DNA of 64,000 nt from NCBI GenBank assembly GCA_012274445.1, contig JAAROD010000090.1, forward strand, positions 992,001 to 1,056,000, written 5' to 3'. Numbering within the stretch: the stretch's first letter is position 1; every line of letters begins with the position of its first letter. The position numbers and the translations under genes are program-made. The stretch comes from Sclerotiophoma versabilis. Its lineage: Eukaryota; Ascomycota; Dothideomycetes; Pleosporales; Didymellaceae. Shown here piece after piece: positions 54,191 through 64,000 of the stretch. Below the pieces are notes generated by a model, which did not search any database, had not been told where the DNA came from, and was given only the letters and a program-made list of their open reading frames with translations.

Positions 54191-56162
54191 TATCCAACTT
54201 TAAGCTGGGAAGAGATGTGATCGATGGAAGCTTGGTGATGTAGATATTCTATATAGTACTTGGAAGTCTTTTGTCAATGTTCATTATACATCGTTTGTCT
54301 CAATGCGGTTGATGTCATTATACCGAACCGTGTCTGAATCCGTCCCCCCCTCTTCGACCCGATGCCGCTCCATCGACGTGGGAATTACTCGTGTCTTACG
54401 TACACACGACTTGTGCCTAGCCTGACAGAAAGAAAGAGTCTCCTCAGATAGAGCTATCCAAAGTTGTGCAACCAATAGCCTGCGTCTGGAGCAGCAGAAC
54501 AGCAAAACTGGAACTGCATCAACACCGATGATCTGTTGTAACCAAGGTACAAATAAGTCACAACCTAGATCTGCCTACCCTGATATCGAAGCACTTGTCA
54601 CAGCAGGATGCTTTGTCCCGGTCAAGTCCAACAACACCACGTCTTGACGCAAACGCTGTTATGCAGAAAGAACTTGCACGTCGTAACCTCTCAACAAAGC
54701 ACCCATGTAGCATCCGCTCATAGCTCCACAGTGACTGTTGCAACGATGTGCACATTGGGAAGACTTCTCGAAGGACAACCCTTGGTGTTGGTTGGGAGAT
54801 CATGAAGGCCTTGCGACGTCTTCGTCAATACTTTCCGTCGGGAGCAAACCATGTGTAGCCGCTGATATATTTACTGTGCTCGACGACATCGATGGAGGCG
54901 GTGCGCATGGGCCCCACGTGCAACGTTGGACGGATCAGCCGCACCTGCATCATGAGCCTTGGTTGCTTAAGCGGAGCAAGGCGAAGCACAGCAAAGCGAG
55001 GTCCAGCAAAGCAGTCTCTCGTCGTTGAGCGACATAGGTAGCGCAGATACTTTCACTTCGAGTTTCTATTTTATTCCGAGTGATCGTGTTGGGACGGCAG
55101 CGAGAGAAAGTAATTGGCCCAGGCTCATGTCCAAAGGACTATTTCATCCCCGCTGTGTGGTGCACAGCTCAGCTGAAACGACCCATTCGGCGGCCAGTCA
55201 AAGACTCTCATCGCTGTATTACAAAAGCCTACGTCACCTGCGAACGTTCATCTCGGACATGGTAGACCTTGGGGGTGGCGTCAGCGCTGCACCTCAAGCT
55301 CGAGGTGTTCGACGATCCCCGTTGGATGCTGCAGGCGAGATGTGGAGCAGAAGTCAGCCGCTACAATCCAGCAACCTCGCAAACGGCCTTGGCTGGTGTT
55401 TGACAAGCTGATGCCCGTGATGAGCCCTGCGTCGACTGTTGTCAAGGGCTGCATGATGAATAGGGTTTTGTCAAGGTCGTGCCTCGAACAAAAGAGGATA
55501 GAAGATAGTCGCCGACGCTCCACAACACCATCACTACAGATCGCGGCAAGCTGCCGGCCTGAAAGTGGCGCATCTACCTGCCACACACGATTGGATCGCT
55601 GAGCCAGGTTTGCAATCGTCCTAAGAGACGACTCGTGGCTGAGCCCGAAGCAGGCTGTCCTCCGCCTCAGCGACGTACGAAGACATTGGCCGCCGACGCC
55701 CTTGGTCCCAACCTCACTCAGCCCTGGCTCTGACAGTCCCTCCTCCCTTCCACTATCCTTTCGAAACTGCATCTGCTGGAGGTGATTGCTTGCATGAGCA
55801 GAGATTGCGACAAGACCACGCACGTTGCCCAGCGCACACGCACCTGCCTCGGCCGCTAGCCTTACCCACTCACGAACCGAACCGCTCCGCAGCTCTCAGG
55901 AACCGCCTGCCGTCCATTAGGCTGAACAAGGTCGACAACGTACGATCCTTCGCCTGCGGGAGCAAGAGAGCTGTGAAACTTTGGTCTTCTCTATAGACCC
56001 AGTCACTCATTCACTTGTTTCTCGTCTCGAGTTTCGAGCCGTGTTTGCGACGCTGCGTTGGCTTTCTGTCGGCACCTCTGCGGTCTTCGTCAGGCACACA
56101 GCACCTGAATCGCGAACCGGCCACCGACCCCGCCACCGCCTCAGGCGCGTTGCGAACGCGAA
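54191..56162. other. Gene-free spacer
   Basis: Two kilobases with AGCAAAGC/AGCAAGGC-type short repeats near 54.97-55.01 kb and a perfect palindrome CACCTCAAGCTCGAGGTG-like hairpin near 55.29 kb. A 180-codon leftward frame at 55.3-55.8 kb lacks any supporting feature. Promoter of the following gene is likely at the right end. Confidence 0.4.
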
Positions 56163-57194
56163 ATGCCCTCCAGTCAGGGTGACTACATCAACATCACCGA
56201 TGGCAAATCCGGAGGCCATGAGCGGGTGCCATGGTACTGGCGCTTTATAGCGATGGCAGCCTCCTGGATGGTTTTGGGAGGGTAAGTCACGCGTCGCTAG
56301 ACCGGCGATAGAGAGTAGGCTAATAGATGACAGCTACCTGATACTGCCAGGCTTATATGTCGCAGACTATAAGCTCAAATTCAGCTCAGCAGTGTTGTCG
56401 GTCTTTGTTGTCGCGCTTCTGACCGCTGGGTACTCGTTTACTGCGCTTCTGTGCTTCGCATGTCGTAACGACGAGTTTCAGGCGGAGAACGTCTTCGTGT
56501 AAGCGCCGCATGCTAAATACTGTAGTCTCTGCTAAGACAACCCAGGCCAGCCCTTGCCTCGTCCATCTTCGGTGTGATCGTGATCGTTTACAACTTTCTC
56601 GCGACAGAGTACTACAAGTGGAGCACAGCTGCGACAAGCGCGACCGTTCTTAGTGGCTTTGCAACCGCCCTTTATGCTGGGCTACTTTGGTGGAAGCGCC
56701 GTGTCATTGCGAGGAGGCATAAGTCAGCCTCACAACGGTCGAATCTCTATTCAGAGCAGTCCTACTACACGAACTATATCCCGAACATGTACCCTTCGGC
56801 CGTTCGCGCGGAATCGCAACCGCCACCTGCCCCCGTGAACGACGATGATCCTGTCAATCAGCAGATGCGATTGTTGATGTTGCGAGACGCTAGACCGAGT
56901 CCCGATGCGAACAGCTCGACGTTCAGAATAGACTTGCCGGAGGATCCTGAGGAGCGAGAAAGATACGAAAGAAGTCAGGAGCTAGTTGGCACACCGCAGC
57001 AATCGCATGTACCGTGGACTCGAGATCGCGCAAACAGCAGGCCAGATAGCCTGGGTGAGAATCAAGCCTGGCAGCAGTGGCAGGATCGAGGGCGGACACA
57101 ACATCGCCCTTCTAATAGCGATCTGCGCAGCAACCATTCGAGGGGATTGAGTAGGGAAGAACGGAGACGTGAGATAGAGCTTGGCAGGATTTGA
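56163..57194 (+). CDS. Uncharacterised four-pass membrane protein
   Basis: Not recognised by name. Exons 56163-56281, 56334-56498 and 56546-57194 give 310 aa. Four hydrophobic helices: ~27-50 (FIAMAASWMVLGGYLILPGLYV), ~58-80 (VLSVFVVALLTAGYSFTALL), ~95-113 (ASSIFGVIVIVYNFLA) and ~122-142 (LSGFATALYAGLLWW). They are followed by a cytosolic, Arg/Gln/Ser-rich tail of about 165 residues with a tyrosine cluster (SEQSYYTNYIPNMYP). Both introns sit between or beside helices and are phase-consistent. The topology resembles small fungal tetraspan proteins, but no signature allows a functional call. Confidence 0.75.
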
Positions 57195-57671
57195 GCGAGT
57201 CGACGACACAGTTGTTGGGCTACGCATATACAGCGCAATGGAGTTTCGGGTTTTGGTGTTCTTGGAGTTGTCATCGCCAGGTTTGGCATGACCGGCTGTT
57301 TCGGCGCACTTGGGTTTAATCCGTTTTGACAAAGGTGTACGTCTTGGACGATCCTTTGACGCTGGAGAGAAGATATCCTCCGCGCCTCGGCGCTGTAGTA
57401 GTATTTTGCAATCTGAATACAACAATGAGCTGTTTGTTACCGAGAAATCCATGTCAGTGAGTTGAAGGATTGCGTGCGAGTTTGTTCAATTGAAAGTTGA
57501 TGTTGTGATCTTTGTTGATGCTTGATTCTGTCGCACTTTTGGCGACATTGATACAGTCGCGCGAGAATCTCAAACAATGCCTTGCTGCCGGTCAGGTCGT
57601 TAAGGCTGGAAAGACTGATGTAAGGAAAATGTCGTATCTTTTTCGTCATGTCAAGGCCAACCTTCATGGTT
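57195..57671. other. Convergent 3' spacer
   Basis: Between the four-pass protein and the sulfotransferase-like gene; only 3' UTR-like sequence seen. Confidence 0.4.
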
Positions 57672-59036
57672 TTAGACCTTGATGGCGAACTGCTTCAGGT
57701 ACTCGTAGTGCTCTACATTCTCGTCGACAGTTTCGCGGATGAATTTCGCACCCTCTTCGCCATACTTCTCCTTCCATGCGGCGTCATCCTGCTCTCTGGT
57801 TGTTTGCGCCTTCTTCTGCTTTGTAGTTAGTCATCTGCGTCGAGTATCCTGACAAGTCTAGAGAAACATACGTGAGTCCTGGCTCGCAGCTCAGTGCTGT
57901 CGATAGCATCCTCGTGGAAGCCCTTCCATTTCTCGAATTCCCTCTTGGCAAGTGCCTGATCCTCCTCGGTATCCCAGACCAACATCTCAGGTTTGTAGTC
58001 GATACCAGTGGACTTGCAAACAGCCTCGATCATGCCGGACGGGTTATCAAGCAGATCATCAGCGTCAACAACGCAGATCTCGACACCCCGATCACTGTCG
58101 TTAGCCTCGTTTGCCTGCCCAGCAGACTTGGGACCAACGATGCCTTCCTTGCGAAGGTAGTCAAACAGCTCGCGAAGCTCAGAGTAGCCGGCCTCATCCT
58201 TGCGCAGATAGTCCCAACCAGTCATCTTATTCAGAGGAGGAAGTGTGCAGCGGTAGTAGCTGGGTATGCTGTACTTCGGGTGGCGAATGAGGAAGATAAA
58301 GTGGTATGTTGCGAGAAGGTCCTTAGGAAGGACGGTCGGGTTGCCATCTTCGACCCTGGTGTTATATGGGTAAGGCTCGCCGGGGTGGTCTTCCCGTGTC
58401 TGGACGGGCGACAACTCGGTGGTGTTTGTTCCAACGCCGCGGCGGTAGTTGGACATCGATGGGCAAATAGTCGTGGGTCTTGGTTTGCCCTGAGGAGGTA
58501 TCCAGTATTGTGCCATATCTTTGATGAAGGCGCGCTTGCCCTATGCACTGTTAGCAATCTGCCCATGAATTTGCCATCAGTCGCGGGAACAGCACATCGT
58601 GTCGTTTTGGAAGAAACCACACAACAGCGCAACTGATCAAAAGAGGCAATTGGCAAAGTAAACGACTCGGTATGGCAAGCTTTGAAAAAGAATATTGTGG
58701 GCAGGATGCTGGCAGGGCGGATTCGGGTGTATGTACCTCAGCGTTGTCTTTTGCGATTCGGTCGAATATCGAACGGAATGTGCTGTTGGCATAGCCGCTC
58801 TCCTGTCTCGCCTGTTCGTTCTCTGGGCCTTCATATCGGTAGCCGAGACGTTCAGGTCCAAAGTAGTATGCGTCGCCAAAAGGCTCGTGTACACATTTTA
58901 GGTCCTTGCGAGTCATGAAGACCTGTTGATTGTCAGTGATGCTTGATTGTTGGGGGAGGGGTTTACATACTCGCTCGAAGGCCGTCGAGCAGGCCCTGGG
59001 GTGGGTAGCGCAGAAGATCGGTTTCTGCGACTGCAT
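57672..59036 (-). CDS. Sulfotransferase-like P-loop protein
   Basis: P-loop protein resembling the sulfotransferase family; possible PAPS-dependent transfer, substrate unknown. Exons 58971-59036, 58737-58922, 57872-58540 and 57672-57818 give 355 aa. The 5'-phosphosulfate-loop-like segment FCATHPRACSTAFERVF opens the protein at residue ~8. A 3'-phosphate-binding-like segment follows (FIFLIRHPKYSIPSYYR) with the arginine and serine expected there. A C-terminal helical tail carries KEKYGEEGAKFIRETVDENV. Fungal proteins of this type are often single-copy and uncharacterised. Start ATG 59036 places the P-loop at the very N-terminus, normal for cytosolic members. An adenylyl-kinase-like role cannot be excluded. 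Confidence 0.82.
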
Positions 59037-62000
59037 TGTGCTGAATCAGAAAGTGATGCTGGACGAAGAGTCTGTATTTCAAGACCCTCACAAAGATCCC
59101 TTTGTGGAGTTTAATGGGGTTCAGGTATATTTCAAACTGAACGCGCAAATGCTTCGACAATGTAGGGTATCGACGATCCTTTATGGGATTCGAAGACCGG
59201 TGCAAGCAGGTTAAAGTACTGGACGTAAGCAAATCCACAATTATCGTTGCGCAGGCCCTTCAGACGCGGGTACTCGTCAATCTGGTGAGCTAGTGGACCT
59301 AGAACAGATCCTTGTGGTCAATCAGAGGTGCCGGACATGAGCAAAAGCGGGAGGAACAACCGCTGTGTAGTGGTACCAGGTACTCGTGGCGTAGAAAAGG
59401 CAAACCGGCTGCCTCGGCGCGTTGTAGATAGCTGCGGGATAGCTGCAAACATAGCCACTGCCGAAACTCCCACAGCCGTATTTGGCGATGGAGGGGTAGG
59501 AAATGGTGCCTGATGTCACCGAGCTTGTCAGGAAGGTGCCCCTCAGTGGGGCCATTAGCGCGGATCTAGCGCAAGAACTCGCGACTGTCCGTCGGTTTGT
59601 CGCTGAACAGCAGTTTGTTTGGAGCAATCAGCAGCAAACTCATAATATTTGCGCAGTCTCGACTGCACTCTTGGCGAAATGATCCTTGATGGTGTGCACT
59701 GGGTCAAGCACGTCAAAACAGGGCTGAATGACGCTTACGGAGACCGGTATGATAGGACAGACTCTTCTCTTCGCAGCCTCTCTTGATCATCCCTCCTTCA
59801 TGATCATCCACTGACATGTCGCTCTTTCACGTCGTTCTTACAAAAGGTGTTCAAAGAAGTGCATGACGTTACTGGCACGAGTTACCACAGCGCATGTGGC
59901 AGCTGTCACGTTCGGACTCGTGAACCTCAGAGGAGGGGCGAAGGGGTGGTACGATCCAGTAAGATAAGGAAGATATCAAGCAAGCAAGAGTCTGGAGCTG
60001 ATATAATGAAGCAAAGAGCTAGGAGAGAGAAGGATCATTAAGTTTGCACGGCTTGAACAACGATTTGGTGGAGTTAAGGAGCTTGCATGATGATAGTATG
60101 CTAGGTGCTTACTAACCACCGTTTACTTGAACGATCTACTAGCATCTACAACACATTGTCGCGGTTACCAACTTCTTTCCCTAATTTCGTATGCTATGGA
60201 ACCTAGAGAAGCCGTCAAAGTTCAACCCTACGATAAGGACTACCAGACCGTGGAGCTTTTAACGCAACATACAATTGTCGCCAACTCACACATACATTCG
60301 GATGCATCTCCAAGACATATGTCATTAGCCAGCCATAGATTTGTACACTGGCGTGTATCGCTCGGTGCCTGGCGAGCTCCTAGAAGGATCTTGGACGCTG
60401 TCATACCTGCCCGGAGTAGCAATGAAAGGATCGTGCCTAATGGTATTCGCATACTAAGACTCGGAATCTTTGTGTCACTTCTTATTTTGACACCGTTTCT
60501 GGCAGAAGATACGCTATGATTGATAGACTGTTACATTCGATGATAAGAGAGGACGTGTTGAGAGATGGGGGTAAGGTGTACCTAAATGCTATCGAGCATA
60601 AGATGTTCCATAAGCCGGCTGCATGAATTTTTTGATCGGCACTATCACGATGAGATGAAAAACGCCTGTTTCGATATCGATTGGAAAGTCATGTAGCCGT
60701 ACGGCAGTGTGTTGAAGAAACCAAACCACAAGACCGATGCTGCAACACCCGGCCTGTGAGAGACATAGGCTGCAAAACCAAGTTATATTCAGCATATTAA
60801 AAGTACTCTGTCACAAAAAACTTTAGAACATTTGAAAAAAAAAGTCTTTCGCATAACCTGCTATCTGTTGTAGTATTGTTTCAAGAAAAATGCTATGCGC
60901 ATTCCTGTTCTTAGTAACTACACCCTTAAATAAGATAAGTTTTAACCAGATCAATTTGCTCCCTCACTTCATATATTACTATAATCCTTTTTCTTCTAGT
61001 TCATACCTGTGGTTTGTTTGATCGATTTATTACCCTATTTCGTTTATTACCGAACACAGCCTCACAATGAGCTGGTAAAGAATAACTCACCAGTAACAAT
61101 CACATAACCAGCTTACAATTAGATGCGTACGGAGGTGCTTCTACTTGACCAATTTACGAAGCTTGTAGTAAGCTAAGTAAGCGTTTACCCCCTTACAAGA
61201 GTTGACGTTTTCAACAGTAAACGTCAGGATATTCTGTCGTATGGAGAAGAAGGCTGAGTACAGAGGCACCATAGGCAGATAGCAGCAAACTATTGCGAGC
61301 CCTTAAGAGGATCCTCAGTGGTCTATACATGCTCTAGGTGGCCTCGGAAGGCCTACAGTAGCCTGTTTGTAATATATATATATATAATATTCAGCAAGTA
61401 GGGATACTGCGCTTGTAGCATTGTGTTTGGTTTATTATTAGCTGTTGCAGTGGAAACACACCTATATGAGGGCCAGAATACGGGGTAAGAAGGTATGTAC
61501 ATTTTTGCTCTGTGTTGGCCGCAACAGATCCTGAATCTAGCTCTGAAGCCAGACACATCACATCAGTACTGCTTGTTGCTACCTACTGTTACAGCCTTTT
61601 ACTAGAAAACACCCTAATTCCCTTGCGGACTTTCTGCAATTGTAATCATCCCTTATAACTAATAGAGCTGTAGTCAAGAGCTTGATTCAAGTACGACTTC
61701 AACACGAACCTCTTGGCCTTTTAATTAGCCAAATGCCTATTCTATCGTGTTATATATTTCACGGGACTAGGTTGCTCTATATTCAACTTCTCTAGCTTTC
61801 ATCTCCGGATCATTGTGGAAACATGATACGTATACAGGTGATTCTCTTCGTTGCCCGCAGTGTACAAGGGTATGCTCCTCTAGATTTTGGGGACGTAACT
61901 ACTAATCAGCAACCTTGCGTTATACGGGACGCGATATATAAATAAGAGGCAGTTGGCAAATCAAGCCAGAATGAAGTTTGAACAGTTATCTCAACCTTTA

Positions 62001-62044
62001 CTAAAACTTCTACACATTACAGCAAGCTCTTATCATTCTACATC
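59037..62044. other. Gene-poor, increasingly AT-rich stretch
   Basis: Open frames here (a 77-codon leftward frame ending at 59322; a rightward one at 60127-60519, 130 codons, with one C-terminal hydrophobic segment) have no splice, domain or signal support. From ~60.8 to 61.95 kb the sequence is AT-rich with abundant TA steps and short AT runs (61.37-61.39 kb), resembling decayed, RIP-affected repeats. The right end contains the promoter of the small secreted protein. Confidence 0.5.
61935..61944 (+). promoter_or_regulatory. TATA box of the small secreted protein gene
   Basis: TATATAAATA lies 101 bp upstream of the start codon, a usual distance for a fungal TATA promoter. Confidence 0.65.
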
Positions 62045-62048
62045 ATGA
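61971..62048 (+). other. Upstream ORF overlapping the next start codon
   Basis: An ATG at 61971 opens a 25-codon frame whose TGA (62046-62048) overlaps the downstream ATG as ATGA. If the transcript starts upstream of 61971, translation of the secreted protein would depend on leaky scanning or reinitiation. The transcript start is not known. Confidence 0.4.
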
Positions 62049-62383
62049 AACCCACAGCTTTTGTTGCCGTACTTGCTGCCTTGCCTCCTGCTTTTGTAGC
62101 CGGTACAGCCTTTCCGCAAACTGGAGATACCTGCTTGGTAAACGGATGTAAGCAACTTACGTCCTTGATGTAGTTTTTCTTGCTAACAACCTGTAGTGGA
62201 ATGCCAGGGCTTTATGAAATGCTGTAGTGGTATCGGTATTCGTACTTTACGCCAACCCACATCCTGGGAGCTATGGGCGCGTTACATAGCTAACCCAGTC
62301 AATGTACAGAGGTGGTTTGCAACAAAAGTCAAGCTACTTGCCAGGCACCAGGTACACACTGCTTCGATTTAACTACAACATAG
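62045..62383 (+). CDS. Small secreted cysteine-rich protein, knottin-like (effector candidate)
   Basis: Three small exons, 62045-62147, 62197-62235 and 62310-62383, give 71 aa. Introns have gtaagc...ctgtag and gtattc...gtacag borders. Residues 1 to about 19 form a signal peptide (Met-Lys start, Ala/Val/Leu core, Ala-Gly end). The mature part of about 50 residues holds seven cysteines; the first six are spaced C-X6-C-X5-CC-X6-C-X6-C, the order of an inhibitor cystine knot, with a seventh six residues later. No enzyme motif. It stands alone in AT-rich, gene-poor sequence behind a TATA box, as many fungal effectors do. A different acceptor for intron 2, or its retention, keeps frames open but loses the late cysteines. 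Secretion and fold are predictions; activity is unknown. Confidence 0.6.
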
Positions 62384-63033
62384 CTGCAGCGATAATAAAA
62401 CCCTTGATTTCACTTTCTGTGCGCTCGTGCTCCACACGCCAAGTAGGTGGTATGGTTTCTATATCTTCTATACCCGTACAATAGTAGCAAATAAAATGCA
62501 TAAAACTGCAATCCGTACCGAGATTGACCACGGAATGTGCATTACCAGCATACATTTGTGTCGACATAAGCAGTGAGGAGCCTAATCACGCGTCGATTGT
62601 CAAGAAAGCTAGGGATTTCAGTCTCGAAGTCAATGTAGTCCATCGCATATAGACGCCTGCTGGATACCCTATTTCACGGGCCAAAACTCAAGAGCAGTAT
62701 CGACTGATTTTGAGACGTCATGGCGACACTGTGGTCTTGACGGTAAAAACAACCAAGCCTAGTTCGCGATCACGCTACACATCTCAGCATTTTCTTCTGC
62801 AAGGTGCTGTTGTTGATCTAGCGCAATAGATGTCGGCAGCTTCTGCCAGCAGGCATTGTTAAACGCATAGTCCACCGCGCATTGAAGTATGTTCTGAAGA
62901 TGGTTTTGGTGGCAGTCCTGATTTATTAGCGCAGACGCACGCCCCTATTGCAAAAAGTGTGGCTGTCTGAAAATCATAACAACTTCCCGTCTAAGTCCCA
63001 GTTCTGTGGTCACCGGACAAACGATTCAGTCTT

Positions 63034-63181
63034 GGTCTACTCTAAAGTTAGCTTCATGGCGGTCTTCCGGCTTCTTCCAGTCTATTGCTCCAGCTCTTTA
63101 GACGCCGAAGAAAAGTCCGGTCTACTCTAAAGTAAGATCTACAGCAGTCTTTCGGCTTCGTCCAGTAATTCGACCTAGCTC
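63034..63181. repeat. Imperfect direct duplication (~63-bp units)
   Basis: Units at about 63034-63096 and 63119-63181 share GGTCTACTCTAAAGT, GTCTT-CGGCTTC and TCCAGT blocks in the same order, with scattered substitutions, many of them transitions. Confidence 0.75.
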
Positions 63182-63282
63182 CCACCGTCATCGCTTGCCT
63201 CACCAACTCACTGCTATGCATAACAGTCCCGGGTTGACCAAAACGCATCTGCGTAGTTGGGTTGACGATCAGAGTGGAACTC

Positions 63283-63321
63283 CGGTATGCAGAAGCCTTA
63301 TGACGTATGCAGAAGCCTTAA
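63283..63321. repeat. Tandem duplication GTATGCAGAAGCCTTA
   Basis: Two adjacent copies of a 20-bp unit beginning GTATGCAGAAGCCTTA. Confidence 0.8.
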
Positions 63322-64000
63322 GATACGCGCAGGTGGTTGCATCCTACAATGATCTATACACAAGGCCTCGACTACAGCATACACACAGGGTTACAGACAA
63401 GAACATCACTACAGGGCAAGACGTAAACAATAATAGAAACAAGCCAGACCCCGCAAAGGCCAGGGGACAGCTGATCGTGTTGTTAGTATAGTGAAGCAAA
63501 GCGGTGCTTATTTGTTTCAGCAAAGTGCCGTCTGTTCGCTAACCCTTTGCATCTGGGCATAACTTATAATAAAGACAGCGAGAGATAGATTAATATCGTC
63601 TTATATACGAATTTGGGTTAGATTCAACGTATTTCACATGAAGGGTCATTCCGCGTCATCCGAAGAGTACCCTCGTAAATTGGGCAACCAACGCAGCTGC
63701 AAGCAGCTCTAAGAGCTAGTGCTTATGTCAAAACTCATCTGGTCCAGGCTTTCCGTGTTCTGACCTAAATTATCAGTGTTAATTTATAGATCTCAGTTCC
63801 TAAGCTTCGACCTTTTCACTGCCGGATACACTCAAACTAAGGGTATTTGTGGAGAGCGACCAGGAGACAATAAGGTTTCCCGTTTGCTCAGCTGTCTCCA
63901 AGTAAAGTACCGGCAGATCATTGATCATGTAAGTGACCTTTGAATAATACCTGTTGTCGTATACTTCTCTGTTTTCGCTAATTAAATCCTCTCTCAGTGG

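Larger units (their letters stand above)
62384..64000. other. Gene-free right end
   Basis: No gene supported. Contains an imperfect direct duplication at ~63.03-63.18 kb and a 20-bp tandem duplication at ~63.28-63.32 kb. The last 500 bp are AT-rich. Confidence 0.45.

Noticed and set aside
55281..55823. Leftward 180-codon frame
   Set aside because: No recognisable domain, no hydrophobic segment, no splice continuity; nothing beyond chance length.
59322..59627. Leftward frame rich in Gly, Ser, Tyr and Cys
   Set aside because: Looked like a possible secreted protein, but no signal peptide at any ATG and no splice support.
60127..60519. Rightward 130-codon frame with a C-terminal hydrophobic stretch
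   Set aside because: Considered as a small membrane protein, but it has no signal, family resemblance or flanking exon, and it sits in degraded sequence.
1..64000. CRISPR arrays, insertion sequences, bacterial promoters or operons
   Set aside because: The window is eukaryotic with spliced genes; no spaced direct repeats of CRISPR type and no prokaryotic mobile element were seen.
60800..64000. Telomere or subtelomere
   Set aside because: Gene-poor and AT-rich, but no TTAGGG array or recognisable telomere-linked helicase is present.

Overview
The window reads as nuclear DNA of a filamentous ascomycete, most likely a dothideomycete of the Pleosporales type. The reasons are densely packed genes with short introns (about 50-75 nt, GT-AG, one GC-AG), tRNA genes carrying 14-17 nt introns after the anticodon loop, a PBS2-type MAP kinase kinase, DUF3176, BNI4 and CORVET/golgin genes of filamentous-fungal type, and light AT-rich, RIP-like tracts. 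Taxon assignment is inference from gene content. Exon structures were read by hand from splice signals and reading-frame continuity. In each multi-exon model the exon lengths sum to a whole number of codons, except the 5'-truncated PBS2 and the broken DUF3176 gene.

Layout. 0-21 kb is mostly conserved housekeeping: PBS2 (5' truncated by the window), SEC63, a membrane-anchored protein with a poly-serine microsatellite, a DHA1-type MFS transporter, prefoldin subunit 4, the Golgi golgin CASP/COY1 head-to-head with the CORVET subunit VPS3, a microsatellite-rich spacer, then BNI4. 21-27.4 kb is a gene-poor spacer, GC-rich at first and AT-rich later, with tRNA-Arg(TCG) and tRNA-Gly(GCC). 27.4-43.1 kb carries a phytanoyl-CoA-dioxygenase-like gene, a DUF3176 gene broken by two in-frame stops, vacuolar carboxypeptidase Y divergent from SDO1/SBDS, two uncharacterised proteins flanking RPS18, and a lysine/arginine-rich uncharacterised protein.

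43.7-53.7 kb looks accessory and metabolic: a cytochrome P450, a malate/L-lactate-dehydrogenase-family enzyme, a quinate/sugar-type MFS permease, a DHA1-type MFS exporter and a Gal80-like Gfo/Idh/MocA oxidoreductase. 54-59 kb holds tRNA-Asp(GTC), a four-pass membrane protein and a sulfotransferase-like P-loop protein. 59-64 kb is gene-poor and AT-rich. Its one convincing gene encodes a 71-residue secreted, cysteine-rich protein with the cysteine order of an inhibitor cystine knot. That gene is preceded by a TATA box and a short upstream ORF whose stop overlaps the start codon, and it is the best candidate in the window for undescribed biology.

Functional themes are osmostress signalling (PBS2), ER translocation (SEC63), Golgi/endosome/vacuole traffic (CASP, VPS3, CPY), ribosome biogenesis (SDO1, RPS18), septum/bud-neck organisation (BNI4), and accessory metabolism plus a putative effector on the right.
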